Assembly: GCF_020379485.1 (NCBI RefSeq)
Contig: NC_063437.1
Coordinates: 19,741,726 to 19,805,725, forward strand
DNA from: Brassica napus
Lineage: Eukaryota; Streptophyta; Magnoliopsida; Brassicales; Brassicaceae
DNA: 64,000 nucleotides
Direction of reading: 5' to 3'
Shown here: one piece after another, positions 23,518-35,393 of the stretch
Numbering within the stretch: position 1 is the stretch's first letter
Layout of the letters: each line of letters begins with the position of its first letter
Position numbers and translations under genes: made by a program
Notes under the pieces: model-generated
Told to the model about the DNA's origin: nothing
Databases searched by the model: none
The model's input: only the letters and a program-made list of their open reading frames with translations

Positions 23518-25290
23518 TCACCAACCCATAAGTGTCTTTGTGACCCTATCCACTATCTGATTCCTAGCACGGTCCAATGGAAACTCACGACGCTCCTCCA
23601 AAAGAAACCTATACACTTCCCATTGTCTATCCAAAGTCGAGTGCCTCCCAATCTCAGCCTACAAAAGAAACACAACTCACAACATTTTATAACCCAGTCC
23701 GAAAAAACATATAAGAACACTATTAGCCAATCAAAATTCTATAAACATTATTAATTTCTTCAAAATTTACACTTTATCATTATTATTACCTAACAAAAAA
23801 TGCATTAAAATTGTAAAAAATAGAATCGTATTGAAACAATTATTTTTCTAATCATTTTGAGAAGGATGAATAAATACTTACGGAGAAGATGCAGATTCCA
23901 AGAGACTTCAAAGCGAGTGTGACATCGTAGAAAACTCGTGGCCTTCCTTTACCAGATAGTTCCACAGGGTTGGCTACTAATAGCTCAGAGTCTGGTCCTC
24001 GGTTCACGATTATAACTCTCAAAGGACACGATATCTCCTCCTTAAGACGAGAACAAAAGCTGTCTTGATGTTTCGGGTCAGCTATCTTCTTCCCGTCCGT
24101 ACCTCTCACAAACAAGTCAAGATTCCTATAGCCTTTAACCTTCGATGAGAATCTACCGTAAGCAATCTGTATAAAGCACCAATCACACACTAACATCAGT
24201 TAAACAAAATCTTGTTAAGGAAGAAGCCTAGACGAGTTCTTGAAAACGTTACATGGACGTCGCAGTCTTTAGAAGTCCTGAGGATATCGTAGAAAAGCCC
24301 CTTCTGATCGATACAGTTGATGTGAAGCAGCGTATGCGCAGGGCTCAAGTGGTTATCGACCGTGAGAACCACTTTGTTGGAGATGGAAGTAACGTCAGAG
24401 CCGAAGAGCTCATCAGCAGCTTCAGGTGGAAGGGCAGAGAATCGTTGGAGACTCTCTAGCTCGGGACCAGCTAGCTCAATCTCGCAGCTCACACCGTGCT
24501 CCCCGAGCACAGCAGTTAGATGGTCGCACGTCTTGGTTTGTCTCTGTTTCGTGTGCAATAGATCCATTGCGTCAGTGATGAAAAACATGTCCAAGACTCT
24601 TCCGTCTGGTGTTGTCGTGACTTTGACTCGTTGGATGGTAAACTCTAGCTCTGTCAGAACTTTAGTAACATCTAAAAAAAACCACCAAGAAAAAAAATAA
24701 TTAATTAATTAAAACCATTAAGACACAAAAACAGATATAAAAAAGACACAAGTAAAGGGACCAAACCGTGAAGCAGTCCTTTCCTGTCGCGGCAGAAGAA
24801 CTTGAGGAGGTAAAGAGAAGGAGGCTTAGAGACATTAGAAGACTGAAGAGAGGAGTAATAGGAACCCAAGCAAGACGGACAAGCAGACAAGAGACGGTTC
24901 TTCAAGCTGTCCCAATCGAATCTAGAAGAACCGTTATCAGGACTGACCCAAAACACTATGTAACACCATCTTCCATCTGTTGAAAAATCTGCAACAATTA
25001 ACAAACCCCATTTTTTTTCACAATCATCAATAAATTAGAATTAATCACACAATAATTAACATAATTAAATCGAATCTCGAATATTCGTAACCGACAAAAC
25101 AGAGTATATTCCCTTGTAAAGATTGAGACTTTATACCTGCTTTGGTGATGGAGAGACCGAACTCGAGGATGATTCTACAGAGAGTTGAACCGAGACCTGA
25201 TTCATCTGGGCAATTCACGGTGACCATGGTGGGATCGCCGGAGTTTTTTCCCGGTTCGATTAAAACGGCGTCGTCGTTGAGAATTCCCAT
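23518..25290 (-). CDS. ACR9: ACT-domain repeat protein, ACR9 ortholog
   Basis: Five exons (25137-25290, 24767-24988, 24253-24671, 23882-24166, 23518-23658) encode 406 aa. ACR proteins are plant relatives of the regulatory end of bacterial GlnD and consist almost entirely of ACT domains, presumed amino-acid sensors. ACT-type segments are visible at about 18-60 (VTVNCPDESGLGSTLCRII), about 110-150 (LKFFCRDRKGLLH joined to the next exon's DVTKVLTELEF), about 235-270 (LLHINCIDQKGLFYDILRT) and about 315-370. There is no nucleotidyltransferase or HD domain, as expected. The C-terminus ends VDRVTKTLMGW, as I recall for ACR9 (At2g39570, 411 aa), and the gene sits beside the At2g39580 ortholog. The ligand is unknown. 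Confidence 0.92.
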
Positions 25291-27780
25291 TTTTTGCTCC
25301 CAACCGAGGATTAAAAAAAAAAAGAATTCTCGCAGAAAAGGAGAAGAAGGGACAAGAAGAAATATATATATGTGAGAAAATTAATTTTGTTTTATTTTAT
25401 TTTTGGTTTAATTAGAGTTGTCGGGTTGCTGAGTGGGACCTACGTGTCTAGTCATACACACGTATGAGGAAAAGAAAAAGCTGGGTTAGGCAGTGGACAC
25501 GTACCAATCTTAATCTTTTGTAAGAAGGGTGTTATCGTAGTTTCACGTTGGACAAGCTGTGCTTTGTAAGACGGTCCGTAGATATTAAGGTAGATGGATA
25601 ATATAAGATATTTTTTGGCTATGTGGGATTGTTGATACAACAACAATCACGGGTTGTATGATTCGTAATATAAAAATATAGATGATGATGATAATTGTAG
25701 GTTTATTTTTTTTATTAATAAACCTGTGGTGGGAGCTTTAAACAAGTTCTATTTTTAATTCGTCGTACACTTGTGTTTTAGACCTTTCGTTGAAGCTGGG
25801 TGGTGGGGAAGATAATAATAATTTACTAGTAATTTTAAGACATTTAAATTAGAAATGCAAAGAAAAAAATAGAATGATGTCTGTGGAATATGACTGGGTC
25901 GATGTTCTTCTCGTGTCACCCATAATTGTTAAAATATACTAATAGTCGATTGAATGAAATCTTGCAATTCTCGAAAAAAAAAATTGGGGACAGTGATGGA
26001 TTGATAGGTTCAAGTATACATATAAGAGGAATAAAGGGAAAGGAGTAGCTTGAGTGTCTCTGGCAGAGTTGGAGGGTTTGCAGGGAAAAAATGATGAGAC
26101 ACTCTAAGAGAAAGAGAATCTTTGCAGTTACAAGTTAGAAGAATAAAAGAGAAGAAGACATTTGTATTTCGGGAAGTATAAATAGCTGAGAGTATTGTTT
26201 AGTTGCTTATCGAAGATTACAATAGTGAAATCTTTAGTGATGAGTTAAGAGCTACTCAAGTGATAGAGTAGTTGAGGTACTCAGGTGATAGAGTCCTCCG
26301 ATCCATTGTTGTAATTCTCGTGTGGATCATCAATATACGGTATTATTCAGTAGATCCGATCTGTGATCCTAACATCGATGTTCTTTGGAAAATAGTTGAT
26401 TGTTCGTTAAATTGATCGCAAAATAGTGGCTTGCATTGGAAAGCTAACAAAACTTAGAAGATATGCTCCACATATCAAGGCAACAAAGAAGGATTTATTG
26501 GGCTGGAAGATTTGCTCAAGACCAGTCTTGATAATAGTAACATGAGAGAGTTTCATAAGCGGTGAACATATATGCAGCTTGCAACACTATTTTGAAATGA
26601 CATGAAGTATCGTTTCAAAGATTAATCGAAAGTAGTTCACTGTTCAAACTATTGTGTTGTGAAGTTAGCCTGAGATGGAAAACAAACAAAAGTATCACCA
26701 AAAAAAACAGATGGAAGCGTTTATGTAAGTAGATTCTAGCAATAACTATGAGTTAAAGTGTAGAAACGCGTCTTCAGAGAATATGAGCTAATATGGGTTT
26801 ACTCTCAGATCTAGTTACCCAACTGTAGAGCCTTGATAATAGACCCCAAGTTGGTTAGACATCAAGTAACATCCAAATACCATATTCAAATGCGTTGAAA
26901 TTCACACTTGTATGACTAACCGACAAAGCTTGCAACACGTTGGATGGTCTGTTCAGACATGGGAAGAAACAAATCTTAGTAATTATAACGCTTTTCGATA
27001 CATTAAGATGGAAGAGAGGAGAATAAATTTCCAAAGTTCATAAGTTTAAGAGAACAAAGGTATATTCCAAGAAACCAAGTGGTACTATATGAAATATCAT
27101 ATAACACCAATATGTCAAATGCTACGTATAAAATGTGTGATTGGCCGATGGAAGAGGCTGGATATATAATTGTTGATGCACATCTCACGAAAATTATTGA
27201 AGTTGAATCACTGACACACGGATTTGGTGTGTTTTCTCTGACTCTCTGATGACTTTAGCAAATCTAATATCAATCAACGCATGAAGAAGCGCAAACCAAA
27301 CAAACAAATCTCACTCTTACCATAGCATATGCGTCACATGGGTTTAAATGCTTTATATGCTATCCATAATACTTTATGTTTTGAAAGGGAAACTATTTGA
27401 AAATAAATGCAATTTTTGTTTTCTCTTGATTAAAGATTACAAATTCGAGTTTTCTATGTAACAAAAAAAGAAATGGTCAGCAGTAGCTTTCGCTGAGGGT
27501 AAAATTTCATAATCTTTTTACTATTTTAGTCTTTATTGATTTAAAGCAAAAAAGATTATAAACCGAAGGTTCCTTTAACCAAACAAAAGTTATATAGCCA
27601 AGTTTCAGTTTCACACTTCCCTATATTAACACTCTTTTTTTTTCCCAGAATCATTTATATCATTCATAGTTTCTGTTCCTTCTGCATTTCATTTTTGACT
27701 GTTAGTTGAGTTCTTTCCCCTCTTTGTGTTTGGTTTAATGATATGAACAAGAGATATGAATCTTGTCTTGAATAGGAAAC
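25291..27780. other. Long intergenic region with possible degenerate LTR sequence
   Basis: No intact gene in about 2.5 kb. The stretch around 26053-26373 reads like a decayed LTR (TG start, GTATAAATAG at about 26176, CT/GA-rich 3' part ending GATCCTAACA), but I could not find a partner, a target duplication or a primer-binding site. The open frame at 27003-27188 (-) has no recognised domain. Confidence 0.35.
27743..27775 (+). promoter_or_regulatory. Short upstream ORF (10 codons)
   Basis: ATG at 27743 opens a 10-codon frame closed by TAG at 27773-27775, five bases before the main start of the downstream gene. If it lies in the mRNA it could reduce translation of the main ORF. Confidence 0.4.
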
Positions 27781-28455
27781 ATGAGATCTTTAAGCAGTGT
27801 GGGACTTGCTCTAAGCATAGTCTTTGGTTGCTTGCTACTAGCTCTTCTCGCCGAGCTATATTACTTGATCTGTTGTAAGAAGAGGAGGAGGAGACCTAAT
27901 CTACGAAATGACTATTCTACCCCTGCAACCAGAAAACTTCTCTTCTTCTGTTGCTGCAGCACTAACCCTTCTCCTTCTTCTAGCCCTAAACCTAATGAAA
28001 CTCAACAGCAATGTCTTCCTCCTGATGATGGGTTTGGGAACGTGGTGGGTCCAGGGCTTGTGTCGAGGTTTTTGTTCACTATCGTGGAGGAAACAGTAGA
28101 GGAAATGGAATCTGAAGAAGGTGTTTCCACGAAAGGAAAGAGTTTGAACGATTTGTTTCTAAATATGGAAAGTGGTTCTTCTCCTCCGTATCTCACTCCT
28201 CGTGCTTCTCCTTCGCTCTTTACGCCTCCTTACACTCCGTTAACAGAGTCTTGTAACGGCAGAAAAGAAGGTTTCTTCGAGTCACCGACTGATGCTGAGT
28301 TTAACAGGCTAGTGAGATCATCATCACATTCACCAACATCATCACCATCGTCTTTGCCGAGATTTAAGTTCTTGAGAGACGCAGAGGAGAAGCTTAACAA
28401 GAGGAAAGTGACGGAGATTGCAGAAGCTGAAGAAGTCAGCAAAGGCTTAAACTGA
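27781..28455 (+). CDS. Small single-pass membrane protein (At2g39560-like)
   Basis: A single-exon gene of 224 aa. Residues 9-31 form one hydrophobic segment (LALSIVFGCLLLALLAELYY), followed by ICCKKRRRRP, a Cys pair and basic stop-transfer cluster. The rest would be cytosolic: a Cys-rich patch (FFCCCS), Pro/Ser-rich linkers, a short conserved-looking acidic motif (IVEETVEEMESEEG) and a Ser/His/Pro-rich region. No enzymatic domain is seen. The position next to ACR9 matches At2g39560, annotated from memory only as a putative membrane protein. Function is unknown. Confidence 0.85.
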   Translation: MRSLSSVGLALSIVFGCLLLALLAELYYLICCKKRRRRPNLRNDYSTPATRKLLFFCCCSTNPSPSSSPKPNETQQQCLPPDDGFGNVVGPGLVSRFLFTIVEETVEEMESEEGVSTKGKSLNDLFLNMESGSSPPYLTPRASPSLFTPPYTPLTESCNGRKEGFFESPTDAEFNRLVRSSSHSPTSSPSSLPRFKFLRDAEEKLNKRKVTEIAEAEEVSKGLN

Positions 28456-29113
28456 TAAGAGTCAGATTTTAAAGATGAAGTTTCAACAAGAACATGACAA
28501 AAAGGTGATTAGAAAAGTTTTATGGATTATTCAAATCAAATCATGATTTTAGATAAAAGAATCAAAGTTGTAGATGATTTACATAACTTAGAATTTCAAT
28601 AACAAATTAATGTTAAAAGAAAAGAGAGAACAAAGATGAACATTGGATTCGGTTTTTGTTTTTGTTTTTTTTCTTTCTTTTCTTCATAATTGCCACACTG
28701 TTGTAGTTGACATTTTAAGATGCACGAGCTCAGCATCATAGTCCTAAACCGACTTTCACTTTTAAAAGGAATTAATTCTGAAAGAATGTTAATATAATAT
28801 CGAATATGTAGTTAGAAAATAGAAGTATTAAGAATCATTAAGTACTACTACTAATTGAGTTTCTCGAGATCATTCGCTTCCAAACTAAGTAGAAGAATTT
28901 TTTTATTTTTATTTTTTGTAACTTTCAATATGGACCGATAAATGAATACAGACAAGAGACTCATGAACAGACCAAGTGGAGAATCTCTTTCCCCTTCAGG
29001 TTTTTGTCCAATACTTTTTTACTATCCAAGTGGCATCATCAACACCACTTACTCGTTCTTTACCATATTGACAGTTAAAAATGTGACCCTTGAGGGGAAT
29101 GTAAATAAACAAA
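28456..29113. other. Intergenic, no gene recognised
   Basis: AT-rich sequence between the membrane-protein gene and the relic at 29114-29272. Confidence 0.5.
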
Positions 29114-29272
29114 TCAGATTCCTGAGGCTGCAAGAAGTGGTAACCCTAGCTCAGGGCATAGTGAGCTGAGCTCAAATCCGGTTACTCCATATAAGATCTT
29201 CTGCGTCATCATATAATCTTCGTCTTCTTCCTCCCAGTCGATTGCTCCTCCGTGCACAGCAGTTTCTGACAT
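29114..29272 (-). pseudogene. Probable relic of the geranylgeranyltransferase-I beta gene (GGB)
   Basis: A 52-codon minus-strand frame starts MSETAVHGG, passes through an acidic stretch (EEEDEDY) and ends SSLCPELGLPLLAASGI. The ending matches my recollection of the plant PGGT-I beta (GGB, At2g39550) C-terminus. In Arabidopsis that gene lies between the At2g39560 membrane protein and the CASP-like genes, exactly as here. The roughly 300 residues that make the alpha-alpha barrel and zinc site are absent. I infer a gene reduced to its two ends by a large deletion. The N-terminal match is less sure than the C-terminal one. An unrelated small ORF is the alternative. Confidence 0.45.
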
Positions 29273-29576
29273 CGCGACTGTGCTTATCGCAAATAATCAC
29301 TTGTGATAAGCAAAACAACACGGAGAGATTGGTCAACGAATCTGGAAACCCACTTGGACTCTCTCGCTCTCGCCTGTGTTTTGCTGAAAGTCGAAACAAC
29401 AGGGTGTGACGTTGTGAAAACAACGAACGACGCGTTGTTTTTTGAGTATACTTTTTTTGAAACTATTCTAATTTGGAAACTTTTCTTAATCAAAATTATA
29501 TTATTTGTTCGACTATCCTACTAAATTAACAATATTATTTTAGATCAAAATATTATGATAACATTAGAGGAGAAAC

Positions 29577-29898
29577 ATGGGCGATGGAGAACATGCTTCA
29601 ACACTCGCCGTATCAGAGTTTTGGAACAGACTGTAAAGAGCTGATCGCAATGATAAAGAAACCCCATGAATGGCTAAACTTCGCAATAGAATTGGAGAAG
29701 ATAGAGACGCTGCAGATTTGTTTCCCGGACTTCAAGATCATCTATGTGCCACGAGCACGCAACCAGTCCTCTGATTTTTTAGCTAAGACTGTAAGAACTT
29801 TTCGTAGGGAGTTATTTTTTGTTGGTTGTTTTATTCCGGTCTGGTTACCCAGACCACCTCAAGTTTGAGTAATAGAATGGTCGTTTGACGTAAAAAAA
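29577..29898 (+). mobile_element. 5'-truncated LINE fragment with RNase H domain
   Basis: The frame at 29584-29868 encodes the C-terminal RNase H-like (RVT_3) end typical of plant LINE-derived ORFs: a catalytic-type Asp in GTDCKELIAMIK, then the common VPRARNQSSDFLAK and a terminal VWLPRPPQV. After the stop there is a short tail ending GACGT plus an A run (29892-29900). Imperfect direct repeats (AACATTAGAGGAGAAA at 29560-29575 and AACATTATAGGAAAA from 29899) look like a decayed target-site duplication. Everything upstream of the RNase H part is missing. Confidence 0.8.
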
Positions 29899-29905
29899 AA
29901 CATTA

Positions 29906-31673
29906 TAGGAAAAAAATAATTTTTTTATTTATTTGAATGTCATCAGTTTTAGGAAAGTACATATTGATGTGCCAAACTGCCAATCTATATATGCAAGATT
30001 AATTCATACTAATTAAGGTATGTTTCTTATGCCAATTTTCTTTGTCGTTATAATTTCATGGCATAAAAAGGTTTGGTTATTAATTACGAGTTTTTTTTCC
30101 AAAAACGTTTTCATTCTCTGGTTAGCTTGCCTCGACATGCCTCCGCTTTGATGGTCACCGAAACTAGAGATCAACTTGTTTCGTTACCCATACAGTTACG
30201 ATCTATAGAGATAGTACTTAACTCGCCTCGACACTCTTTTCATCGGCTTCAGAACCTGGTCTACGTACTTTCCTAAATTAGATAAAGAGATTAATCCTGA
30301 GTGCTGTACAACATCCAGCGAGAATAAATGAATGCATGGATGTGATAAGTGCGAGCGAGTAGAGAGTGAGAGTCTTGACGCAATCGTGTGGAAGAAGTTA
30401 GGCCTAAGCGCTAGACGAGGCGACGCATGTGTCCATGATTCTCAGACGTTGACTCAACCCTTAAGTCGTCGTTGACTGTATGCATATATTTTTTGAAGGA
30501 AGATGGGATGGCAGCATATGTGTAACCGACCTATAGTCAACTCTTGTTACATATACTTCTAAAAAAACGCGTAAATAAAACCTATTTGTTTTCATTCAGT
30601 GTAGAAAACAAAAGATTCTTAGACAACTAAGTCCATAGGTTAAGTAGCTGGCAATACGCTTTGGCTTTTGGCCTCTAGGTGTCCAAAGCGAACTTGTACT
30701 CTAATGAATCTTATTGATAAACTGATAAGAATAAGGAACACACAAATGTTTTATGAAAAAAAAATGTATTCATTTTTATAAGAATTAATTTACAATATGC
30801 ATATGTTTATAAAGATGATGATCTAGCTTATTCCTAATTTAATACAATATATGTATTACGTTTATATAGAGTATTATATTTTTAACATTATATATTTTAT
30901 TTTTCAAGATTTTTTATCTTATGTTTTCATGATTGTGCTTAGAGAACCTCTAACTAGAAGATGGAAAGAAGTTTTTAACAAAAATAAATAAATAAAAATT
31001 AATTAATTAGGAAAGAGAAACAGCATATAAGATCTTAACAATTAACACCTAAGAACATGATTAATGGGAGTTCTTAGAATGAGATTTTTAACAGGATATA
31101 AGAAACCATCTCTTAATTTTTAACTAAAAAAACTAAGAACCGGCTCTTAAATTTAGAACCGATTGGAAACTTAAAAATACAATTGTCATTAAGACAATGT
31201 TTCAACATGTTTGGGAAAAGCTAAAATAATAAAATATTAATCTTTTTTTTAGAAACCCAACAAGTATCAATCGTTAACTCGTTATTATGATTTGGTTTAT
31301 ATATTGCGGTGCAAAAAGTCACGTTAGCACAGACTAGTTATATATTTTGGTTCTAGTAAACCACTAGTGAATATGCCATGAATCTGGTTGTCAATGAGTA
31401 TGGTATACGTAGTGCAGATCATATATCATCACGAACTACTAGTTGTCATTTTTGCTAAAAGAAAGTAAAAAAAAATCCATCACGACTTGAATAATACAAT
31501 TTGTGATCTTTATTTGACACTGACTTAACAAAAATCAACTCTACCATCTCTAGTCAACTTAAATTTTGGCTATAAATGAATCAGTAGTTTCATGTCTCAG
31601 CCTCATATTACCAATAATTTACCATCTTAGTATTCTCAGTAAGAAGCTTCTATTACTTAACAGGAAGAGCTAA
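29906..31673. other. Intergenic, no gene recognised
   Basis: AT-rich. A segment from about 31049 (CTAAGAACATGATTAATGGGAGTTCTTAG) resembles the left arm of the foldback element at 33207-33298, so a relative of that element is probably present. It is too decayed to delimit. Confidence 0.45.
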
Positions 31674-32821
31674 ATGGCTCCACCACCTCCTTCACCGCCG
31701 TCCGTTATGTTGAGGACAGTGCTCCTCCTCCTCAGGGTTTTGACGGCGGCTTTCCTCGTTATAACGGTTGCCCTTGTCAGCACCAACACCGTCACCCTCG
31801 ATATTCAAGGAACGTCTATAAAAATGCATTTTAACGATGTTTATGCTTATAGGTAAATAAACATATATAATGGGCAATTTTATAGCTACATTTTAACAGT
31901 TTTTCCCCTTTTTCGCATCTTAAAAAAAAAAAATTCTTCTTCATTCATTTGTTCACATTTGTTTTCTATACATATTTGGATTCATCATTCATGAAGATAC
32001 ATGCTTGCGGCCACCGTCATCGGGCTAGGTTACGCCGTTGTACAACTGGTCTTCACAATCTCCCAATTCGCCACCGGAACTATACATCCTTTTAACTATC
32101 TGTTCAGTTTTTATGGCGATAAGGTATTTAAAATTGATTTTTTAAATTTTGAGAAAATTGTGTTTCAAAAAAAAGTGTTTCAAAAAAAATTGAGTAAATA
32201 ATTATCTAGAAATAGAAAAATCATACAATAGAATGTTAGTAAATATGAAACAATTATATCTCTCGACCTCCTAGATTAATTAATTCTAAAATATAACATG
32301 TATTAAATATGATATATGTATGTTTTGGACATTTTTTATTAAAATAAATTTGTTTTTTTCTTATATTAACATAATATCTCAATATGATAAGTTTCATGTT
32401 ATATGTACAATATATTTAAAATTAATAAAATAATGTGTTGTAATATGTTATTTTTTTTGTTAAGATCTCAACTCATTAGTTCCATTATATCTAGTTTGTA
32501 TATTTATGTTCTGTAAAACACAACGAGAGGACATACATATATTGCTTTTGAATCACATATTCTTGTTAATGATTGTTAAAATCTGGACAGATTATATCAT
32601 ATTTACTTGCAACGGGTTCGGCAGCTGGATTTGGAGTGAGCAAAGATTTGAAAGATACATACTTAGCATTAATAGATTTTGATTCAACAGATCCAGTGGA
32701 TAACTTCTTCAGTAAAGGATACGCATCAGCCAGTCTTCTTCTCTTTGCTTTCGTATCTCTTGCCGTTTTATCAGTTTTCTCATCTCTTGTTCTTTCCAAA
32801 CGACCAATTCAAGTCTCATAA
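31674..32821 (+). CDS. CASP-like membrane protein, copy 1 (CASPL4D type)
   Basis: Three exons (31674-31852, 31997-32123, 32591-32821) encode 178 aa. CASP-like proteins are four-TM MARVEL-related proteins. Some build Casparian strip scaffolds, but most, including the 4D group, have no firm role. Four hydrophobic segments are visible: TVLLLLRVLTAAFLVITVALV, AATVIGLGYAVVQLVFTI, IISYLLATGSAAGF and SLLLFAFVSLAVLSVFSSL. Between the first two lies the conserved-looking FNDVYAYRYM. Intron positions and phases are identical in the two downstream copies. The 467-bp second intron is the longest of the three genes. From memory the orthologs are At2g39530 and At2g39518. Confidence 0.9.
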
Positions 32822-34614
32822 ACACACGTATCATTTTAACCGTGTATGCTTTCTTCATTATGATTCGTGCATGCTTTCTCCCACCAATCGTGGAACTTGA
32901 TCAGATTATATATATGCTTTTCAAGATGTATTGGTTACGTTACCAAAATAAGAGATTCTTAATTTTGACAAGAAGGTCTCATTGTTATTTCTGGTTTACT
33001 ATTTCTGTAATGCCTTTTTGGGGGTTATCTAGTTATCTGTATTATTAATATGAAATATCACCCTGGTCCCCTCAAATAATGATGATGTTAATTTAATCTC
33101 AAAGAAAGCCCACTTAAAACTCTTACAAATAATTAATTAACTACTATCGGGACATAATCCAATATTTAGTTGTGACGATGGTTGAAAAATTGGAGCAGCA
33201 TGCATGCTTAGAACACGATTTATGGGGGTTCTTAGGGTAGAGTTCTTATATTCCGCTAAGAACTCCACCCTAAGAACTCTCCATTAATTATGCTCTTAGG
33301 ATCAACATATTAGACATCTAACTTATAACTGGCCGTGGCACTATAGTAGGATATAGCTAGAAGATTCTTGATATATTATGGTTAATATTGTAACGTGGAT
33401 ATAAATAATATTTACATATATATATTTGTATCTATCTAAATTATAAAATATCTCTAGTATAAAGATACTTCCTTCTTTATATTCGAATCTTTATCCCAAA
33501 AAATGAAGAACAAAGTGAAATGATCATCCGTACCATATGTAACTAATCAATCTTGCACGACGTCCAGTCTTACAATGTAATCGGTAAATAACTCGGGTCC
33601 GATGAGAACATAACCCTTAACTTATTTAGGTATTGTATTAAATCTAACACTTTAATTCGTTCCTTAACTATGATAAGATTTTGATACTTTTAAAATGTTA
33701 TGCATGGCTTTTTAAATATACATGTAGCTAAAAAGCATTAGAATTGAATAGGAGTAATTTATAATCGAATTCATAAAAGTTAAGTGAATGAAAAATTCCA
33801 ATAAAAAGTAGCCTTATATAAAAGTTGTAGAAGTGGACTCCAATTTCTCTTTCTAAGTGTAAACTGGTTATATATTAATGGGAATGCTGATGGCAAGATT
33901 GGACGCCGTTACTCAAGAAGCATTTCCTTGGATTTCATCAATCAGAGGACTAGTGGCACATATGTAGCAAGCATATGGTGAACTCTTATTATACTTCTTT
34001 TGAACATTATGAACTGATTATATATGATATTAATGCTACTTTCTTTATTAAAAAACGACCAAATTCTTATCATTTGGTGAAACCGTGTTTTTATTTTCAC
34101 CGCTAGATGTTCAAGTCCGAATGCAAGTTGTAAGGATAGGAGTGTAGATAATCCCATTTGAAAACCGAAAAATGTATTTATGTATAGTCAAAAAGAACGA
34201 TTTGAAGATATTCTTTTTGTTTATCAAAATAGCATGTCCGCCATTTCTATATAAGCAACAACAAACAAAAATCTTTGTTAAAAACAACATTATTGAATAT
34301 TGAGTATATATACCTAATATAGATAGATAGATCATAGATGTATATCCCTCTAATATAAAAAATATAAATTAGTTGAACGCGTTAATCAAGTTCGTCACGA
34401 CTTCAATACTAAAAAAAAATGTTTGACGTTGACATTAATAGAAAGATCAACTTCTATCTTTCTAGTCAACGAGATTATTTTGCTTATAAATTAGTTGGCA
34501 TTCCATGTATTGTAATATATCTAATTAATTCTCAAGCATTTTCTTCATATTTCCTTCTATAGTTTCTCCTTTAAAAAGTTTCTTACAAAAACATTTTAAA
34601 ATCTGTAATCATAT
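32822..34614. other. Intergenic between CASP-like copies 1 and 2
   Basis: Contains the foldback element at 33207-33298. Otherwise AT-rich without a recognised gene. Confidence 0.5.
33207..33298. mobile_element. Small foldback/MITE-like hairpin
   Basis: Two ~42-bp arms in inverted orientation are separated by only about 8 bp. The left arm contains GGGGGTTCTTAGGGTAGAGT; the right arm contains CTCCACCCTAAGAACTCTCC. No coding sequence. A related left arm occurs near 31049. The family is not identified. Confidence 0.6.
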
Positions 34615-35393
34615 ATGGCACCACCACCACCTGTTTCATTGAAGGTAGTAAACCTTCTACTGAGGGTTCTGACGGCAATTTTCCTAGTTATATCTGTCAT
34701 CGTCCTCACCACCAATAGCGTAACCATCGGATCTATCAAATTTCATTTCAATGATGTTTATGCTTATAGGTAAAATGATCCAACCTCTTTATTAATATTT
34801 TTTCTTCCTTTATTTGTACAATCTTGTTATTGTAAACTGAAATTTCATTTAACTAATTTACTTACTTTGTAATCTTGAAGATATATGCTAGCCGCAGCTG
34901 TCATCGGACTGATTTACGCTGTCATACAACTTATATTCACAATCTGCCAATTCGCCACTGGAGTGACAAACTCATTTACTTATCAACTCGATTTTTACGG
35001 TGACAAAGTATTCACTTTATAATCTCTAACAAATTTATAATCAAATATCACATAAATGGAGAAAATATTATAATATATAATCTAATCTCTTGAACGTAAT
35101 TATTCTTTTGAATCGATGAAGCTTACCTGAAAATGTGTCTTTTTAATTAGTGATGATTTTGCTCTTGGCAGTTAGTATCATATCTAGTGGCGACGGGTTC
35201 GGCAGCTGGATTTGGAGTAACCAAAGATTTGAAAGATGCATTTATAGCGTTGGTTGCATTAGATTCGACTGATCCTGTGGATGAGTTCTTCAGCAAAGGA
35301 TATGCATCAGCCAGTCTTCTTCTCTTTGCTTTCCTCTGTCTCGCCGTTTTATCTGTTTTCTCGTCTTTAGCCATTGCCAAACGATCATTTTAA
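34615..35393 (+). CDS. CASP-like membrane protein, copy 2 (CASPL4D type)
   Basis: Three exons (34615-34769, 34881-35007, 35172-35393) encode 167 aa. It has the same four-TM layout, intron phases and exon 2 length (127 bp) as copies 1 and 3. The loop between TM1 and TM2 is shorter than in copy 1. The third exon begins LVSYLVATGSAAGFGVTKD, and the C-terminal segment is LLLFAFLCLAVLSVFSSLAIAK. Frame is intact throughout, so the copy should be functional. Confidence 0.9.
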
